NCBI GenBank assembly: GCA_965221815.1
Contig: OZ244915.1
Coordinates: forward strand, 3,100,001 to 3,164,000
Length of the DNA: 64,000 nucleotides
Source of the DNA: JAPOXR01 sp965221815
Lineage (GTDB): Bacteria > Pseudomonadota > Alphaproteobacteria > Rhodobacterales > Rhodobacteraceae
Direction: 5' to 3'
The notes below the pieces were generated by a model that saw nothing but the letters and a program-made list of their open reading frames with translations, was not told the DNA's origin and did not search any database. The position numbers and the translations under genes are program-made. Below, in pieces: positions 1 to 9,093 of this stretch (position 1 is its first letter; each line of letters begins with the position of its first letter).

Positions 1-849
1 GCTGGGCAGCATCTCCCGAGGAAGGTTCAGTAGCGTGACGAGGGCGAAGAAACGCAGGGACCCGTCCGACGTGAGATGTGCCCCGAACGTCTTGTCGGTT
101 CCCTTAGCCTTCCACCTGAGGCGGACTTTGCCGTAGCTGCTTTCGATCTTGAAGTGATCAAAAATGGGTAACACGCGACTGATGCAGCTGCAGATCAGTT
201 CGAATCGATGATAATCCTCATGCTCGATTCTGTGCAACACCGCTGCCAGATTCCCTCCGTTGGAACGCAGGGTGTTGTTATCTTCGTTGTCCCAACTGAT
301 CTTGAAACTCGAGGTGTCGGAGGTGTCGTGAAACTGATAGGTGGCACAATCCCGTAGCAAATGTGTAATTGTTCGCGCAGTTGTTTTGTTGACTTCCGAT
401 GGTTGCGGAGATTGCGCAAACTCGACAATTTGCGCTTCACGGCGATTCCCGCCACCGCCAAGATCTGTCCAATTGGCGTCGGTTGGAATGTCTTTGCTGC
501 TGAATCGAAAGGCTTCCTTGGTGAACATCAGTCGGTCGGGATGAGCGTGCGCAAGGGTGAATTGATAGTCGTTCTGGCCTTGCTGAGTCTCCAGGCTGAT
601 TTCGGCCTGCATGGCCGGGGTGATTCGACTTCCGCCGAACAGTTGGTCGTCACCTCCCCCATGACGCTCGACAAAATCCCCCAGACGACGAGACCGCAAC
701 ATCCAGCCGAGCATTTCAAAAAAGCGTACGAAGTTCGACTTGCCCGAACCGTTGGCACCTATCAAAATGCTGGTGTTGCCCAGATCCGACAATTCAACAT
801 CGGCGAGAGATCTAAAACCACGAATACTGACTGATTTGAGTCTTGTCAT
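1..849 (-). CDS. AAA family ATPase, RecF/OLD-like, partial at left edge
   Basis: Reading the minus strand from the ATG at 849 gives 283 uninterrupted codons that run off the left edge, so the C-terminus is missing. The N-terminus is typical of single-strand-annealing or OLD-type ATPases that bind DNA: a first strand reading VSIRGFRSL, then the Walker A motif GANGSGKSNF at about residues 25-34. The visible part ends in the segment SDGSLRFFALVTLL, which in this family comes shortly before the signature motif. The Walker B and any Toprim nuclease domain lie outside the window. It is probably a DNA repair or phage-defence ATPase; which one cannot be told without the rest of the gene. Confidence 0.8.
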   Translation of the reverse strand, partial: MTRLKSVSIRGFRSLADVELSDLGNTSILIGANGSGKSNFVRFFEMLGWMLRSRRLGDFVERHGGGDDQLFGGSRITPAMQAEISLETQQGQNDYQFTLAHAHPDRLMFTKEAFRFSSKDIPTDANWTDLGGGGNRREAQIVEFAQSPQPSEVNKTTARTITHLLRDCATYQFHDTSDTSSFKISWDNEDNNTLRSNGGNLAAVLHRIEHEDYHRFELICSCISRVLPIFDHFKIESSYGKVRLRWKAKGTDKTFGAHLTSDGSLRFFALVTLLNLPREMLPS

Positions 850-1316
850 TGTCGGCATATTGGGTTGTTCCGGCAAACTGCATTGACAACTAAACTGAGA
901 TGATATCGGTGGTGGGAATGTCCCGGATGATGTTGAAAATTTGCATTCCGTGTGGTGTGGCTTCCCATGAGCTTGATGGGCTCTGGAATTTGAAAATCTT
1001 GAAAAGGAAAAAACACCATGATGGCCTCTACCACAACACTGCAGGATTGTGCCACACCTGCGGCTGGATCGCTGACCGCGGTGGCTTGATTGCCCCGCAC
1101 ACTGATGGGATCCTGGCATCAGGGTTGATAATGACGTGTTTATAAGAGTTCCCACCAATCAATGAATTCTGCCCTGAGAAGCCGTGTCAGAAGTCGGTCT
1201 GTCACGAAGATACGAAAAAGTTGGTGCGTTTGGACAGATCATTCGACTTATACTGGTCAAGCCGCACCAGTTGACTTTGATCGACAGACTTTGCCCGCTG
1301 GTCAGGAGAGTGTTGA
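850..1316. other. Intergenic region with no recognisable gene
   Basis: Short open frames occur on both strands but none has a family-like sequence or a good ribosome binding site. The only start with a purine-rich leader (AAAGGAAAA before the ATG at 1018) opens a frame of about 23 codons. The region presumably holds the divergent promoters of the ATPase and the dehydrogenase pair. Confidence 0.5.
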
Positions 1317-2267
1317 ATGGTCAAAATCGTGATTTCAGAGTTTATGGATATCCATGCAGTCGGCGATCAATGGCGTTCGTTTGAGGTCGTGTATGAACCC
1401 GACCTGGTCGATCGTCCGGACACGCTCACTGCTGCTCTGAAGGATGCTTCGGCGTTGGTCGTCCGTAACCGTACCCAGGTCACGGCATCGCTTCTTGACG
1501 AAGCACCAGGCCTCACCTGTATTGGTCGTCTTGGTGTTGGTCTCGACAACATCAATCAGCAAGCCTGTGCAAAACGCCACATCGAAGTCTATCCGGCAAT
1601 CGGCGCGAACAATCCGAGCGTTGCCGAATATGTCCTGACGGCTTCCATGATTTTGCTGCGAACCGCGTATCGTTCCCACGATGAGATGATCGCGGGAGCC
1701 TGGCCCCGCCAGCAATGTTCGGGACGGGAACTCGCCGGGGCAACACTCGGCCTGGTGGGACTGGGTGGCATCGCTCAGCTGACCGCCAGATTGGCCGCAG
1801 GACTGGGTGTCAAACCTATCGCCTGTGACCCCTATCTGCCGCCACACCATGCGGCATGGGACAAGGTCGAGCAATGTGATTTGATGACTCTGCTGGAACG
1901 AAGCGATATTGTCAGCCTCCATACGCCACTGACCGCAGGGACGCGTCACTTGATCGATGCACGTGCGATTGCAACAATGAAAGATGATGCTGTTCTCATC
2001 AACGCCGCGCGCGGTGGCATCGTTGATGAGGACGCTTTGATCCTTGCGTTGAAGGAGGGGTGGATCGGTGGGGCCGCACTCGATGTATTCGAGGACGAAC
2101 CCCTGACAGAAGAGGCCGCAACCAGGTTCCGTGGCCTCACGAATGTGCTGCTGACACCGCATATCGCAGGTGTCACGACCCAATCCAATGCACGCGTCAG
2201 CACCATGATTGCCGAAAAGATTGCGACGCATCTGACTGCCGTACGTCAGATCGCACGCGACACATGA
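1317..2267 (+). CDS. slcC: D-isomer-type 2-hydroxyacid dehydrogenase, probable (S)-sulfolactate dehydrogenase
   Basis: A 316-residue member of the D-2-hydroxyacid dehydrogenase family, which oxidises a 2-hydroxyacid with NAD in the cytoplasm. The nucleotide-binding motif GLVGLGGIAQ lies near residues 143-152. The catalytic trio is present: Arg in NAARGGIVDEDAL, Glu in DVFEDEPL and His in LTPHIAGV. The N-terminal segments VVRNRTQV and GRLGVGLDNI are those of phosphoglycerate-dehydrogenase-like enzymes. The assignment to sulfolactate rests on the neighbour: the next gene is a comC-type dehydrogenase, and in Chromohalobacter salexigens and Roseovarius these two enzymes together interconvert (S)- and (R)-sulfolactate. 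No sulfo-lyase (suyAB) or transporter is in view, so another 2-hydroxyacid substrate remains possible. Confidence 0.7.
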   Translation: MVKIVISEFMDIHAVGDQWRSFEVVYEPDLVDRPDTLTAALKDASALVVRNRTQVTASLLDEAPGLTCIGRLGVGLDNINQQACAKRHIEVYPAIGANNPSVAEYVLTASMILLRTAYRSHDEMIAGAWPRQQCSGRELAGATLGLVGLGGIAQLTARLAAGLGVKPIACDPYLPPHHAAWDKVEQCDLMTLLERSDIVSLHTPLTAGTRHLIDARAIATMKDDAVLINAARGGIVDEDALILALKEGWIGGAALDVFEDEPLTEEAATRFRGLTNVLLTPHIAGVTTQSNARVSTMIAEKIATHLTAVRQIARDT

Positions 2268-2419
2268 GCAACCCTTGAACTGATCCTCCAAGAGGTCAAT
2301 GGCGACAACATGATCGCAGGAGCTTCTGGCCATCATGTCAACGCGATGGTCAAACACTGTGGCACAGCATAATCCTCTGTCGGACAGTTGACATAAGGAT
2401 CGTGCGCAAATGAGGATCA

Positions 2420-3436
2420 ATGATGCCCCATGACGATCAAACCATCTCAATTCAGGATGCCGAATCCATGGTTGTCAAAGCGCTCGAGGCCAGCAAAGTC
2501 AGTCGCGCAGCTGCGTTGTCCGTCGCACATGCCATTGTTGCCGCTGAAGCCGAAGGCCAGATCGGTCATGGGTTTTCGCGTCTATCGGACTACGCTGCCC
2601 AGGCGAAATCCGGCAAGGTCAACGGCCATGCCGAACCCACCTGCCGGACAAGCGGACCCGCAGCCTTGCACATCGATGCCCAGAACGGTTTCGCCTACCC
2701 GGCACTGGATCTGGCAGTCATGCAGGGAATCAGGACCGCAACGGCACAGGGCGTTGCCTGTATGACGGTGACTCGGTCTCACCATTGCGGTGCACTTTCC
2801 GTTCAAGTCGACCGGATCGCGCAAGCCGGATTGATAGGAATGATGGTCGCCAATTCACCTCCGGCAATTGCACCCTGGGGCGCAAGCACACCACTTTTCG
2901 GGACCAATCCTATCGCCTTTGCTGCACCGCGTCCCGGTGGCGCGTCACTGGTGGTCGACCTGTCACTTTCTGTGGTCGCACGTGGCAAAGTGATGCATGC
3001 GCACAAAAGTGGATCCCAGATCCCGTTGGGATGGGCACTTGACGCCAAGGGTAACCCGACCACCGACCCGGAAAAAGCACTTGCAGGCTCAATGGTCCCG
3101 ATTGGAGATGCAAAGGGTACAGCCCTTGCGTTGATTGTTGAGATCCTCTCGGCCGTTGTGACCGGAGCCAATCCAAGCGCGGATGTCTCGTCATTCTTCA
3201 CGGCCGACGGCCCGCCGCCGGGCTCCGGCCAGTTTCTGATTGCAATCAAACCGCATGACGCGGCGGCATTTGGAGACAGGATTGAAAGGGTCCTTGCCCG
3301 TATCGAAGCCCTTGACGGGGCACGGCTTCCGGGCACGCATCGGATAGCCGCACTCAATCGCGCACAGGAATTTGGAATTACCGTTCCGGGTCAATATCTG
3401 GAAATCGCACGCTCCCTGGCGATGCACGGCACCTGA
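2420..3436 (+). CDS. comC: Malate/L-lactate dehydrogenase family oxidoreductase, probable (R)-sulfolactate dehydrogenase
   Basis: A 338-residue protein of the Ldh family (the fold of malate/L-sulfolactate dehydrogenase ComC, ureidoglycolate and AllD-type enzymes), which uses NAD(P). Family landmarks are GHGFSRLSDY near residue 52, the SHHCGALS catalytic-His segment, the stretch LFGTNPIAFAAPRPGG, and DLSLSVVARGKV. It follows slcC by about 150 bases on the same strand and is likely co-transcribed with it. Family knowledge and the pairing suggest that it reduces 3-sulfopyruvate to (R)-sulfolactate or the reverse; in the known pathway the pair works as a two-step racemase feeding sulfolactate sulfo-lyase. 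The substrate is inferred, the fold is seen. Confidence 0.7.
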   Translation: MMPHDDQTISIQDAESMVVKALEASKVSRAAALSVAHAIVAAEAEGQIGHGFSRLSDYAAQAKSGKVNGHAEPTCRTSGPAALHIDAQNGFAYPALDLAVMQGIRTATAQGVACMTVTRSHHCGALSVQVDRIAQAGLIGMMVANSPPAIAPWGASTPLFGTNPIAFAAPRPGGASLVVDLSLSVVARGKVMHAHKSGSQIPLGWALDAKGNPTTDPEKALAGSMVPIGDAKGTALALIVEILSAVVTGANPSADVSSFFTADGPPPGSGQFLIAIKPHDAAAFGDRIERVLARIEALDGARLPGTHRIAALNRAQEFGITVPGQYLEIARSLAMHGT

Positions 3437-3584
3437 TCCTGTTCACAATTTTTCTCTGCGGCGACAATCGATGCAATCATGCTGCGGCTTTCAGGGAGAG
3501 AATCCGGGGCGGGGTGCCTTGAGTGAAGAGTGATTTTCGACTTTTCCGCTGATCAGACCACGATCCAAGTCAACACCAACCGAA
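3437..3584. other. Short convergent intergenic region
   Basis: Lies between the convergent ends of comC and bchO. No clear hairpin followed by a T run is visible, so I do not call a terminator. Confidence 0.5.
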
Positions 3585-4436
3585 TTACAATGCGGGCAAA
3601 AAATCCTGAATCTCGGTGAGGATGCGATGGGGAGCCTCTTCATGTGCAAGGTGACCCATATCCTGTAACAGGCGCGACTCTGCATGTCTCATGAGAGTGG
3701 CCGAACGCGATGAGACCTCTGGCGGCACCGCACGGTCATCAGAACCGGCAAGAAAGAGCGTGCGTGTCTCAATTGTCGGCAAGTCTGCCAGTAACGGCTC
3801 CAACGACCATCGTGCCATCATGTTCAATGTTCCGCAGACATGCGATCGATCACGCATCAATCGTGCGTAAAAACCGAGGCCTTCATCATCAAGCCGGGAG
3901 CCCGTGCTTTCAATAAGCCGACGAGAGCGGTCGGGCGTCGCGCTTGCTGCAAATATCGAAGCCGTAAATGGACTCATCGCCAAAGTCCGGGCGATGAGCG
4001 GAAACAGCCAGCCGGCAACGCCACGAAAATTGTCCAGTGCGGGATTAATTCCCACGATTAAAGGGACATCAATCAGTTGCGAAAGTCTGAGCGCAATAGC
4101 GGTGCCGGCCGAATGACTGATGATGGAATCAGGTTGCAGATTCTGATCACGAAGCAGGGACGCGATGTCCGATGCCATCTCCTCGAGACCTGAACGACTG
4201 TTTCGTGGAGATCGGGTAAAGCCCTGACCGGGAAGGTCCAGCGCAACCACCCGGTATGTCTCTGACAATGCTGGAATGAGATGGCGCCAGGTATGCACAC
4301 TGGAACCTGAGCCCGGCAACAGCAGCACCAACGGGCCACGACCACATTCCTGGATATGCCAGCGGTGCGGCGACAGGTCGACAGGGCGTGACAGGTGCGG
4401 CAAGCTCCATGTGGGCAGATCAGATGTCCAGTCCAT
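3585..4436 (-). CDS. bchO: Alpha/beta hydrolase of the photosynthesis cluster, BchO
   Basis: A 283-residue alpha/beta hydrolase. The oxyanion segment LLLPGSGSSVHTWRHLIPAL lies near residue 38, the nucleophile elbow is SHSAG, and the late His is in DMGHLAHEEAP, so Ser-His (and an Asp in GSDDRAVPPE) are in place. BchO is always found behind bchI and bchD and is called a magnesium chelatase accessory protein, although its reaction is not established. It starts 8 bases after the stop of bchD and is the last gene of the crtA-bchI-bchD-bchO operon, as in Rhodobacter. It acts in bacteriochlorophyll synthesis by association only. Confidence 0.92.
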   Translation of the reverse strand: MDWTSDLPTWSLPHLSRPVDLSPHRWHIQECGRGPLVLLLPGSGSSVHTWRHLIPALSETYRVVALDLPGQGFTRSPRNSRSGLEEMASDIASLLRDQNLQPDSIISHSAGTAIALRLSQLIDVPLIVGINPALDNFRGVAGWLFPLIARTLAMSPFTASIFAASATPDRSRRLIESTGSRLDDEGLGFYARLMRDRSHVCGTLNMMARWSLEPLLADLPTIETRTLFLAGSDDRAVPPEVSSRSATLMRHAESRLLQDMGHLAHEEAPHRILTEIQDFLPAL

Positions 4437-4444
4437 CGTCGATT

Positions 4445-6082
4445 TCAGGTCAAGGCACGGGCCAGTTGCGTCGCATCAGCATGTGGCAGCGGCAAATATT
4501 GTCCTGCGAGGTCGCGGGCCAGCGATGTCAGACTGCGTTCAGGACGGCTGGCGGTGTCAATCACGGTACAGGGAAAGCCGCTGTGCCGTAGCCAGCGCAC
4601 AATGATCTGAACATCAGCATTTGCCTGGCTACGCCCCGCAGTTCCATCCAGGGCAATGTTGGCGCGCCCGTCAGTCAATAACAGGAGCACCGGAGACATC
4701 CCCTGGCTACGCGCATGTTTGGCCAGGTCTCCGGCAGCCTTGAGCCCCGCCGCAAGCGGTGTGCCACCACCACCCGGTAATGCCGCGAGGCGTCGCTTCG
4801 CCTGAACCAGCGAACGCGTGGGTGGCAGAAGAAGGTCGGCACGATCGCCACGAAAACCAATCAGTGAAACAAGATCGCGGCTCGCATACGCCTCAGAGAG
4901 GAGGATCTCCACGGCACCCTTGGCGTCGGCAAGGCGCGCCATCGCTGCTGATCCCGACGCGTCAACGGCGAAGACCAACAGGCGGTCACTCTTTTCCTCA
5001 AAAGATTTCACAAAAATATCTGATGGTCGAATTTTGACACGATCACGGCGACGACGCAAACGCTGCCATGGAGCAGCGGCACGAAGCGTTGCAATCAAAT
5101 CAATGCGCCGCCCATCCGCCAGACGACCGCGGCGGGACGGAAGTGGCCGTCCACGCCGATTGGAACGGCGTTTTTGCCCGGCACCGCTGCCCTTTGCCCC
5201 GCCGCGTCGTGCGTTGTCCTGAAAGCCCGCAAGAAGACCGGATGGAAGTTGCGGTCGTATGGCGTCAACCAGGATATCCTGCGGAATCATTCCTTCTGAA
5301 TCGTCATGTGACGGTTCATGCCGATCTTCATGTACCTTGTCTTCATTCTGAAACTCTTCGATATCGTCCGCGGGAAGTTGAATGGCACGCGGTGCCAGAA
5401 CCAGTGAGGCAGCGATCATGAGATCCTCATCTTTGAGATGATCGCGTCCCGTTGATGCTGCCAACGCGCGCGCCGCGTTGAGCGCAAAAAGTGGTGGGCG
5501 TAAAGAGTCAATTCCAAGTCTTGCGGCGAGAAGCGTCATTGAGTGGCGGGCGCCAACAGAGACGGCAACGGCGGCGAGACGGAGCCGTGCGTTTTGCGGG
5601 TCGATCGCTTCTTCTCCAACAGCGTCAAGCCGACCTATCGCTTCGAGGGAAATGTGAAAAGCCAGTCGCTCGCTGAGAATCGGCAGGACAGTTTCCTCAG
5701 GTTCCGCGCCCTCATCAAGCAGGGCAATGGGTTGTTTTCGTGTCTCCAGATATCGCACCAATTCAAAGGCGCGCAGTGGACCGCAACGTTCAGCCATGGC
5801 CATGACAGGGCAAACATTCTCTCGCAGCAGGCCAGAGCTGTTGATGATCCGCCCGGCCTCCAGCGTCGCCGCGACATCCATTCCACCAAACAGCGCTTCG
5901 CTGGGCATCGATGGATGGATACGAACCGTCGGTGTGGACTGGTTGAGATAGTCAAGAAAGCGATCACGCACGGGACCAGCGCGTGCCCTCAAGGAGATTC
6001 CACCGAGCCCGACAGGGTCAATCAGCAACAGCTTGAGCGCAAGGCAGGCGTGATTCCAGTCTCGCGATCCGCTTTCAGTCAT
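4445..6082 (-). CDS. bchD: Magnesium chelatase subunit D
   Basis: A 545-residue D subunit of magnesium chelatase, which with BchI and BchH inserts Mg2+ into protoporphyrin IX, the first committed step to bacteriochlorophyll. The N-terminal third is a degenerate AAA+ domain without a usable Walker A motif, as expected for BchD. A charged linker follows (NEDKVHEDRHEPSHDDSEG), then a basic segment KRRSNRRGRP. The C-terminal von Willebrand A domain carries the metal-site motif DASGS in FAVDASGSAAMARLADAK and LLLTDGRANI. The ATG overlaps the bchI stop in an ATGA arrangement, so the two are translationally coupled. Length is normal for the family. Confidence 0.95.
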   Translation of the reverse strand: MTESGSRDWNHACLALKLLLIDPVGLGGISLRARAGPVRDRFLDYLNQSTPTVRIHPSMPSEALFGGMDVAATLEAGRIINSSGLLRENVCPVMAMAERCGPLRAFELVRYLETRKQPIALLDEGAEPEETVLPILSERLAFHISLEAIGRLDAVGEEAIDPQNARLRLAAVAVSVGARHSMTLLAARLGIDSLRPPLFALNAARALAASTGRDHLKDEDLMIAASLVLAPRAIQLPADDIEEFQNEDKVHEDRHEPSHDDSEGMIPQDILVDAIRPQLPSGLLAGFQDNARRGGAKGSGAGQKRRSNRRGRPLPSRRGRLADGRRIDLIATLRAAAPWQRLRRRRDRVKIRPSDIFVKSFEEKSDRLLVFAVDASGSAAMARLADAKGAVEILLSEAYASRDLVSLIGFRGDRADLLLPPTRSLVQAKRRLAALPGGGGTPLAAGLKAAGDLAKHARSQGMSPVLLLLTDGRANIALDGTAGRSQANADVQIIVRWLRHSGFPCTVIDTASRPERSLTSLARDLAGQYLPLPHADATQLARALT

Positions 6083-7083
6083 TCAAGAACCGATTCCACA
6101 GCACGCTTGACGCGCGACGCAGCGCTGCTGTCGTCGAGAGGGTCACGACGCAACCGGTGCGACAATGCCAGTGGCGCAACCTTGTGAATCTCGTTTTGCG
6201 TCACTTCTCTGTTTCCCTCATAGGCGGCGAGGGCCCGGCTGGCTCGCAACAGCGTGAGTTCACCTCTCAACCCGTCTGTGCCGAGATGTGCACAGAGTTT
6301 GGCGCAGTGCCGCAGGGCCTGTTTACGGGTGGCGGTCCGGGCCAGCGTCTGCCGTGCTGTCAGGATACGGTCGCGGATCTGCTCATTCTGTTCGCGATAT
6401 CTGCGTCGAAATCGCGGGGGTGACTTTTCAAAACTCTCGCGCCTTCTGATCACCTCGACCCGTTCCTCAATGTCACTGGGTGAGCGCACATCAACCGAAA
6501 GTCCGAAACGGTCAAGAAGTTGTGGGCGCAGCTCTCCTTCTTCGGGGTTCCCAGAACCGACCAAAACAAAGCGTGCCGGGTGGCGGATCGACAACCCTTC
6601 CCGTTCAACCAGATTTTCGCCCGATTGTGCGACATCAAGAAGAAGATCAACAATATGATCCTCAAGAAGATTCACCTCATCGATATAGAGATAACCCCGG
6701 TTGGCGGCAGCGAGGAGGCCAGGTTGAAACATCTTTTCGCCGTGCGTGAGGGCGCGTTCAATATCGAGAGCGCCCGTCACCCTGTCCTCGGTCACACCGA
6801 GTGGCAGATCAACGACCGGTGTCGGTCGTTGCTCGATTTCAGCATGAGCAGACTGCACCCATTCCGGCACATCGTGCGGTCTTGCGGAATTGACCGGACA
6901 GCCTTTGACGGCAGTGATTTGGGGCAACAGGTCAGCCAGTGCCCGGACCGCAGTACTTTTGCCGGTTCCGCGGTCTCCAAATACCAGAACACCACCAAGC
7001 TTGGGATCGATGGCTGTCAGCAGCATGGCGCGTTTCATGTCGTCTTGACCGACGATCGCTGCGAAAGGGAAAACAGGACTCAT
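6079..7083 (-). CDS. bchI: Magnesium chelatase ATPase subunit I
   Basis: A 334-residue AAA+ ATPase that forms the motor ring of magnesium chelatase together with BchD. The N-terminal box FPFAAIVGQDDMKRAML is characteristic. Walker A is GDRGTGKST at residues 36-44 and Walker B is YLYIDEVNLL at 131-140. The arginine-containing segment LVGSGNPEEGELRPQLLDRFG is the sensor 1/arginine-finger region. The C-terminal helical domain includes LRGELTLLRASRALAAYEG. It overlaps crtA upstream and bchD downstream by ATGA, so crtA, bchI and bchD form one tightly coupled transcript. Confidence 0.96.
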   Translation of the reverse strand: MSPVFPFAAIVGQDDMKRAMLLTAIDPKLGGVLVFGDRGTGKSTAVRALADLLPQITAVKGCPVNSARPHDVPEWVQSAHAEIEQRPTPVVDLPLGVTEDRVTGALDIERALTHGEKMFQPGLLAAANRGYLYIDEVNLLEDHIVDLLLDVAQSGENLVEREGLSIRHPARFVLVGSGNPEEGELRPQLLDRFGLSVDVRSPSDIEERVEVIRRRESFEKSPPRFRRRYREQNEQIRDRILTARQTLARTATRKQALRHCAKLCAHLGTDGLRGELTLLRASRALAAYEGNREVTQNEIHKVAPLALSHRLRRDPLDDSSAASRVKRAVESVLE

Positions 7084-7787
7084 TGCAATTCCAGCTTTTC
7101 GAGGGGGCTTTTTCCAAACCAGCTGCCACTGTCACCAAGGATACGAAATCTAGCATAGAGCTCTTCGCGAAACCAGTTTTCCTCACGCACAGCGCGGATT
7201 GCCGCGGCATGCGGGCCGCCCGGCATGCGGGCGAAAGCTGCCATTGATTCAGCGTCTGGCCAGATGGAGAAAGTGACCTGCTGCAGGTAGGGAACTTCAC
7301 CAATTCCGATTTTGAAAACCACGTTGCGGTCGGCCCCGATGACCTGACTGATTGCCGGTGTTCGCCGCCAAAATCCCAGTATAATTCGTGGGCGCAATGT
7401 TGCCCGGGTGAGTGCGGCGAGCGGTCCATCCAGATCACCGTCATGGGTCACGAACGGAGTCTGTCCCGACCAGGCTCCTCTCACCGAGACAGGTGCCAGG
7501 AAGATCGTCCAGTCTTCACATGATTTCTGACGATAGCGGGCGAAGAGATTGTTGTCTCGTAACCGTGTTTCCGCCGTTGTCCGATCTCGCCATACGCAGA
7601 GAATCGCAAAAACACCGGAATTGAATGACGGCGTAAAACCTTCACCGGTTCCTGATCCACAGAGTTTCCAGAATTGCAGCCCGGGAATTCGAGACAAGGG
7701 ACGGCGTGCGGCTGCCATCATCCAGTAAGCCCAGAGATGGGCAGATTTTCGATGAAATCGAAAGAAGCTGAGCGAGACTGTTTGGAT
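7080..7787 (-). CDS. crtA: Spheroidene monooxygenase CrtA, apparent ATC start
   Basis: CrtA oxidises spheroidene to spheroidenone, a carotenoid step used in semiaerobic growth. Diagnostic segments are TVSLSFFRF, ARRPLSRIPGLQFWKLCGSG, and HDGDLDGPLAALTRATLRP. The frame is open from an ATG at 7916, but the first 43 residues are unlike the family, which normally begins just before VSLSFFRF. Exactly there a strong ribosome binding site (AGGAG at 7795-7799) stands 7 bases before codon 44, which is ATC (7785-7787), not ATG. I therefore place the start at 7787, giving about 235 residues. No ATG, GTG or TTG lies between. The stop overlaps bchI. Confidence 0.88.
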   Translation of the reverse strand: MQTVSLSFFRFHRKSAHLWAYWMMAAARRPLSRIPGLQFWKLCGSGTGEGFTPSFNSGVFAILCVWRDRTTAETRLRDNNLFARYRQKSCEDWTIFLAPVSVRGAWSGQTPFVTHDGDLDGPLAALTRATLRPRIILGFWRRTPAISQVIGADRNVVFKIGIGEVPYLQQVTFSIWPDAESMAAFARMPGGPHAAAIRAVREENWFREELYARFRILGDSGSWFGKSPLEKLELQ

Positions 7788-7894
7788 GAGTTGACTCCTC
7801 TCAATTTCGTGCCAATCCTCTGATTTGGGCTTTCGGGCGACAACACACCTCCGCAAGCCTGTCAGAACTGGCCCTGCGGTGCAATGACTATGCT

Positions 7895-8278
7895 TTACTG
7901 ATCCTGGCTTGTGCAATCCGACATCCCGCTTCCAAGGAGACTGCGCAATTTCTCGATCCGTGCACGGTTAACCCCAAGGTCATAATAGCCAAAGCGCGCA
8001 CATGCGCGCACATGAATGACATTGTCATCGGGGGACAGTTGAAATTCCACATCGTCAACAAATCCGAGACGCGAGCGACATTCAGCGTGAAGGTAATCGC
8101 GAGATGCGGTCACGATCCTCGTGCGTGGCCAATTCTCAAGCAGTGATCGGAGACTTGAGAGGGTCGTCTGCGCATCGCCAGTCACAGCAAGCGGTGCAAT
8201 TCTGTGTCGCTCTGCGGCATCAGACCTGCTGCTGACGCAATTCATGCGTCGCGGGCAAGGGGCAAGCTCTTGCTTCAA
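7895..8278 (-). CDS. DUF1499 domain protein
   Basis: A 127-residue DUF1499 protein. The family's opening motif is present as CPRRMNCVSS near residue 8, and its C-terminal core reads HAECRSRLGFVDDVEFQLSP followed by RSASRFGYYD-like sequence (here RACARFGYYDLGVNRARIEK). The start is TTG at 8278, supported by an AAAGGAG ribosome site about 9 bases upstream. The function of DUF1499 is unknown. It ends about 110 bases before the proposed crtA start and is probably the first gene of the crtA-bchIDO transcript, which makes it a possible accessory gene of photosynthesis, though this is inference from position. Confidence 0.8.
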   Translation of the reverse strand: MKQELAPCPRRMNCVSSRSDAAERHRIAPLAVTGDAQTTLSSLRSLLENWPRTRIVTASRDYLHAECRSRLGFVDDVEFQLSPDDNVIHVRACARFGYYDLGVNRARIEKLRSLLGSGMSDCTSQDQ

Positions 8279-8718
8279 TAGAGGTTTCTCCTTTCTGTTC
8301 GAAAGCTCAAAATGCAGGCTTTTGATTGGGCAAGGGGCTGGCAGTCCAGCGTCTTGGCCTCATGAAATCAGGGAATCATATATGCAACTGGCGATCAAGC
8401 CGCACGGCGTTTTTTCTGCACCAAGGAGTGCGATCACCCAAAGACTGCTCCACGTGAAGATCATCGACGATGGCTGGCACCGCTGTCGCCATCCCACCGG
8501 GTATATGCAAAATCAGCAAAAGCCCTTGCTGAAACTCTGCCCATGAATTCCAGACATAAAGCCATTGATATCTTCCATATTGATGGCCGGGGACGGAATG
8601 TCACGGAAGGTCGCCCCTGAATTATCCAAAATGTTGACACAATAACATATCAGCCTGTTGGCAGACACCTTGCGATCATGGGATTCAGGGCGCAGTCGGA
8701 CGAAAAACCGTCATAAGG
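8279..8718. other. Left margin of the island inserted in the photosynthesis cluster, no gene recognised
   Basis: Sequence upstream of the DUF1499 gene. Frames on both strands are short and unlike known families. It must contain the promoter for the DUF1499-crtA-bchIDO operon, but I could not find a TGT-N12-ACA PpsR site in it. Confidence 0.4.
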
Positions 8719-8870
8719 CCTGTGATTCCTTGATGCACCGATAGATTGTTGCAGGGTGAATATTGAATGTTCCCGCTATTGAGGACATCAATGGGCCGGA
8801 CAGCGACAGAATTGATCTGATTCATCATGTCTGCTCAGGCTTTGGCGTGCCCACCTCGATAGCCGCGTGT
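8719..8870 (-). pseudogene. Remnant of a serine recombinase C-terminus
   Basis: On the minus strand one frame reads RGYRGGHAKA, a stop and ADMMNQINSV, and a second frame continues SSIAGTFNIHPATIYRCI. Together they match the linker (RGRKGGRPKAL-like) and the terminal helix-turn-helix of resolvase/invertase family recombinases. A stop codon and a frameshift show decay, and the catalytic N-terminal domain is absent. This marks a past mobile element at the left side of the island between crtA and crtI. Confidence 0.45.
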
Positions 8871-9093
8871 GGCGGTGATCGGCGTCTTTGGCGCGTTCAA
8901 AATTTCATCCTTTGGATGCCGATGGTGGTCTTCATGGGTCCCTCCTTATCTTGCCGGATGATCTGGCGTGGTAGCGACCAAGGCGCTCAACCTGACCAAG
9001 TATTGAGCACGTTAGGGGATCGTCACCATTGAGACAACAGGGTAATCCACTTCGTATTGCAACGTTCGATGCGGCGGGCCGGAACAAGTGGCC

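Noticed and set aside
197..230. Possible tRNA T-loop (GTTCGAATC)
   Set aside because: No matching stems or cloverleaf around it, and it lies inside the ATPase gene.
1335..2450. 371-codon minus-strand frame
   Set aside because: Shadow of slcC; low-complexity Cys/Arg content, while the plus-strand frame carries complete dehydrogenase motifs.
7788..7916. First 43 codons of the crtA frame as part of the protein
   Set aside because: Not family-like, overlap the DUF1499 end, and a much better ribosome site is placed before codon 44.
8121..8546. 141-codon plus-strand frame
   Set aside because: Antisense to the DUF1499 gene, which has motif and ribosome site support.
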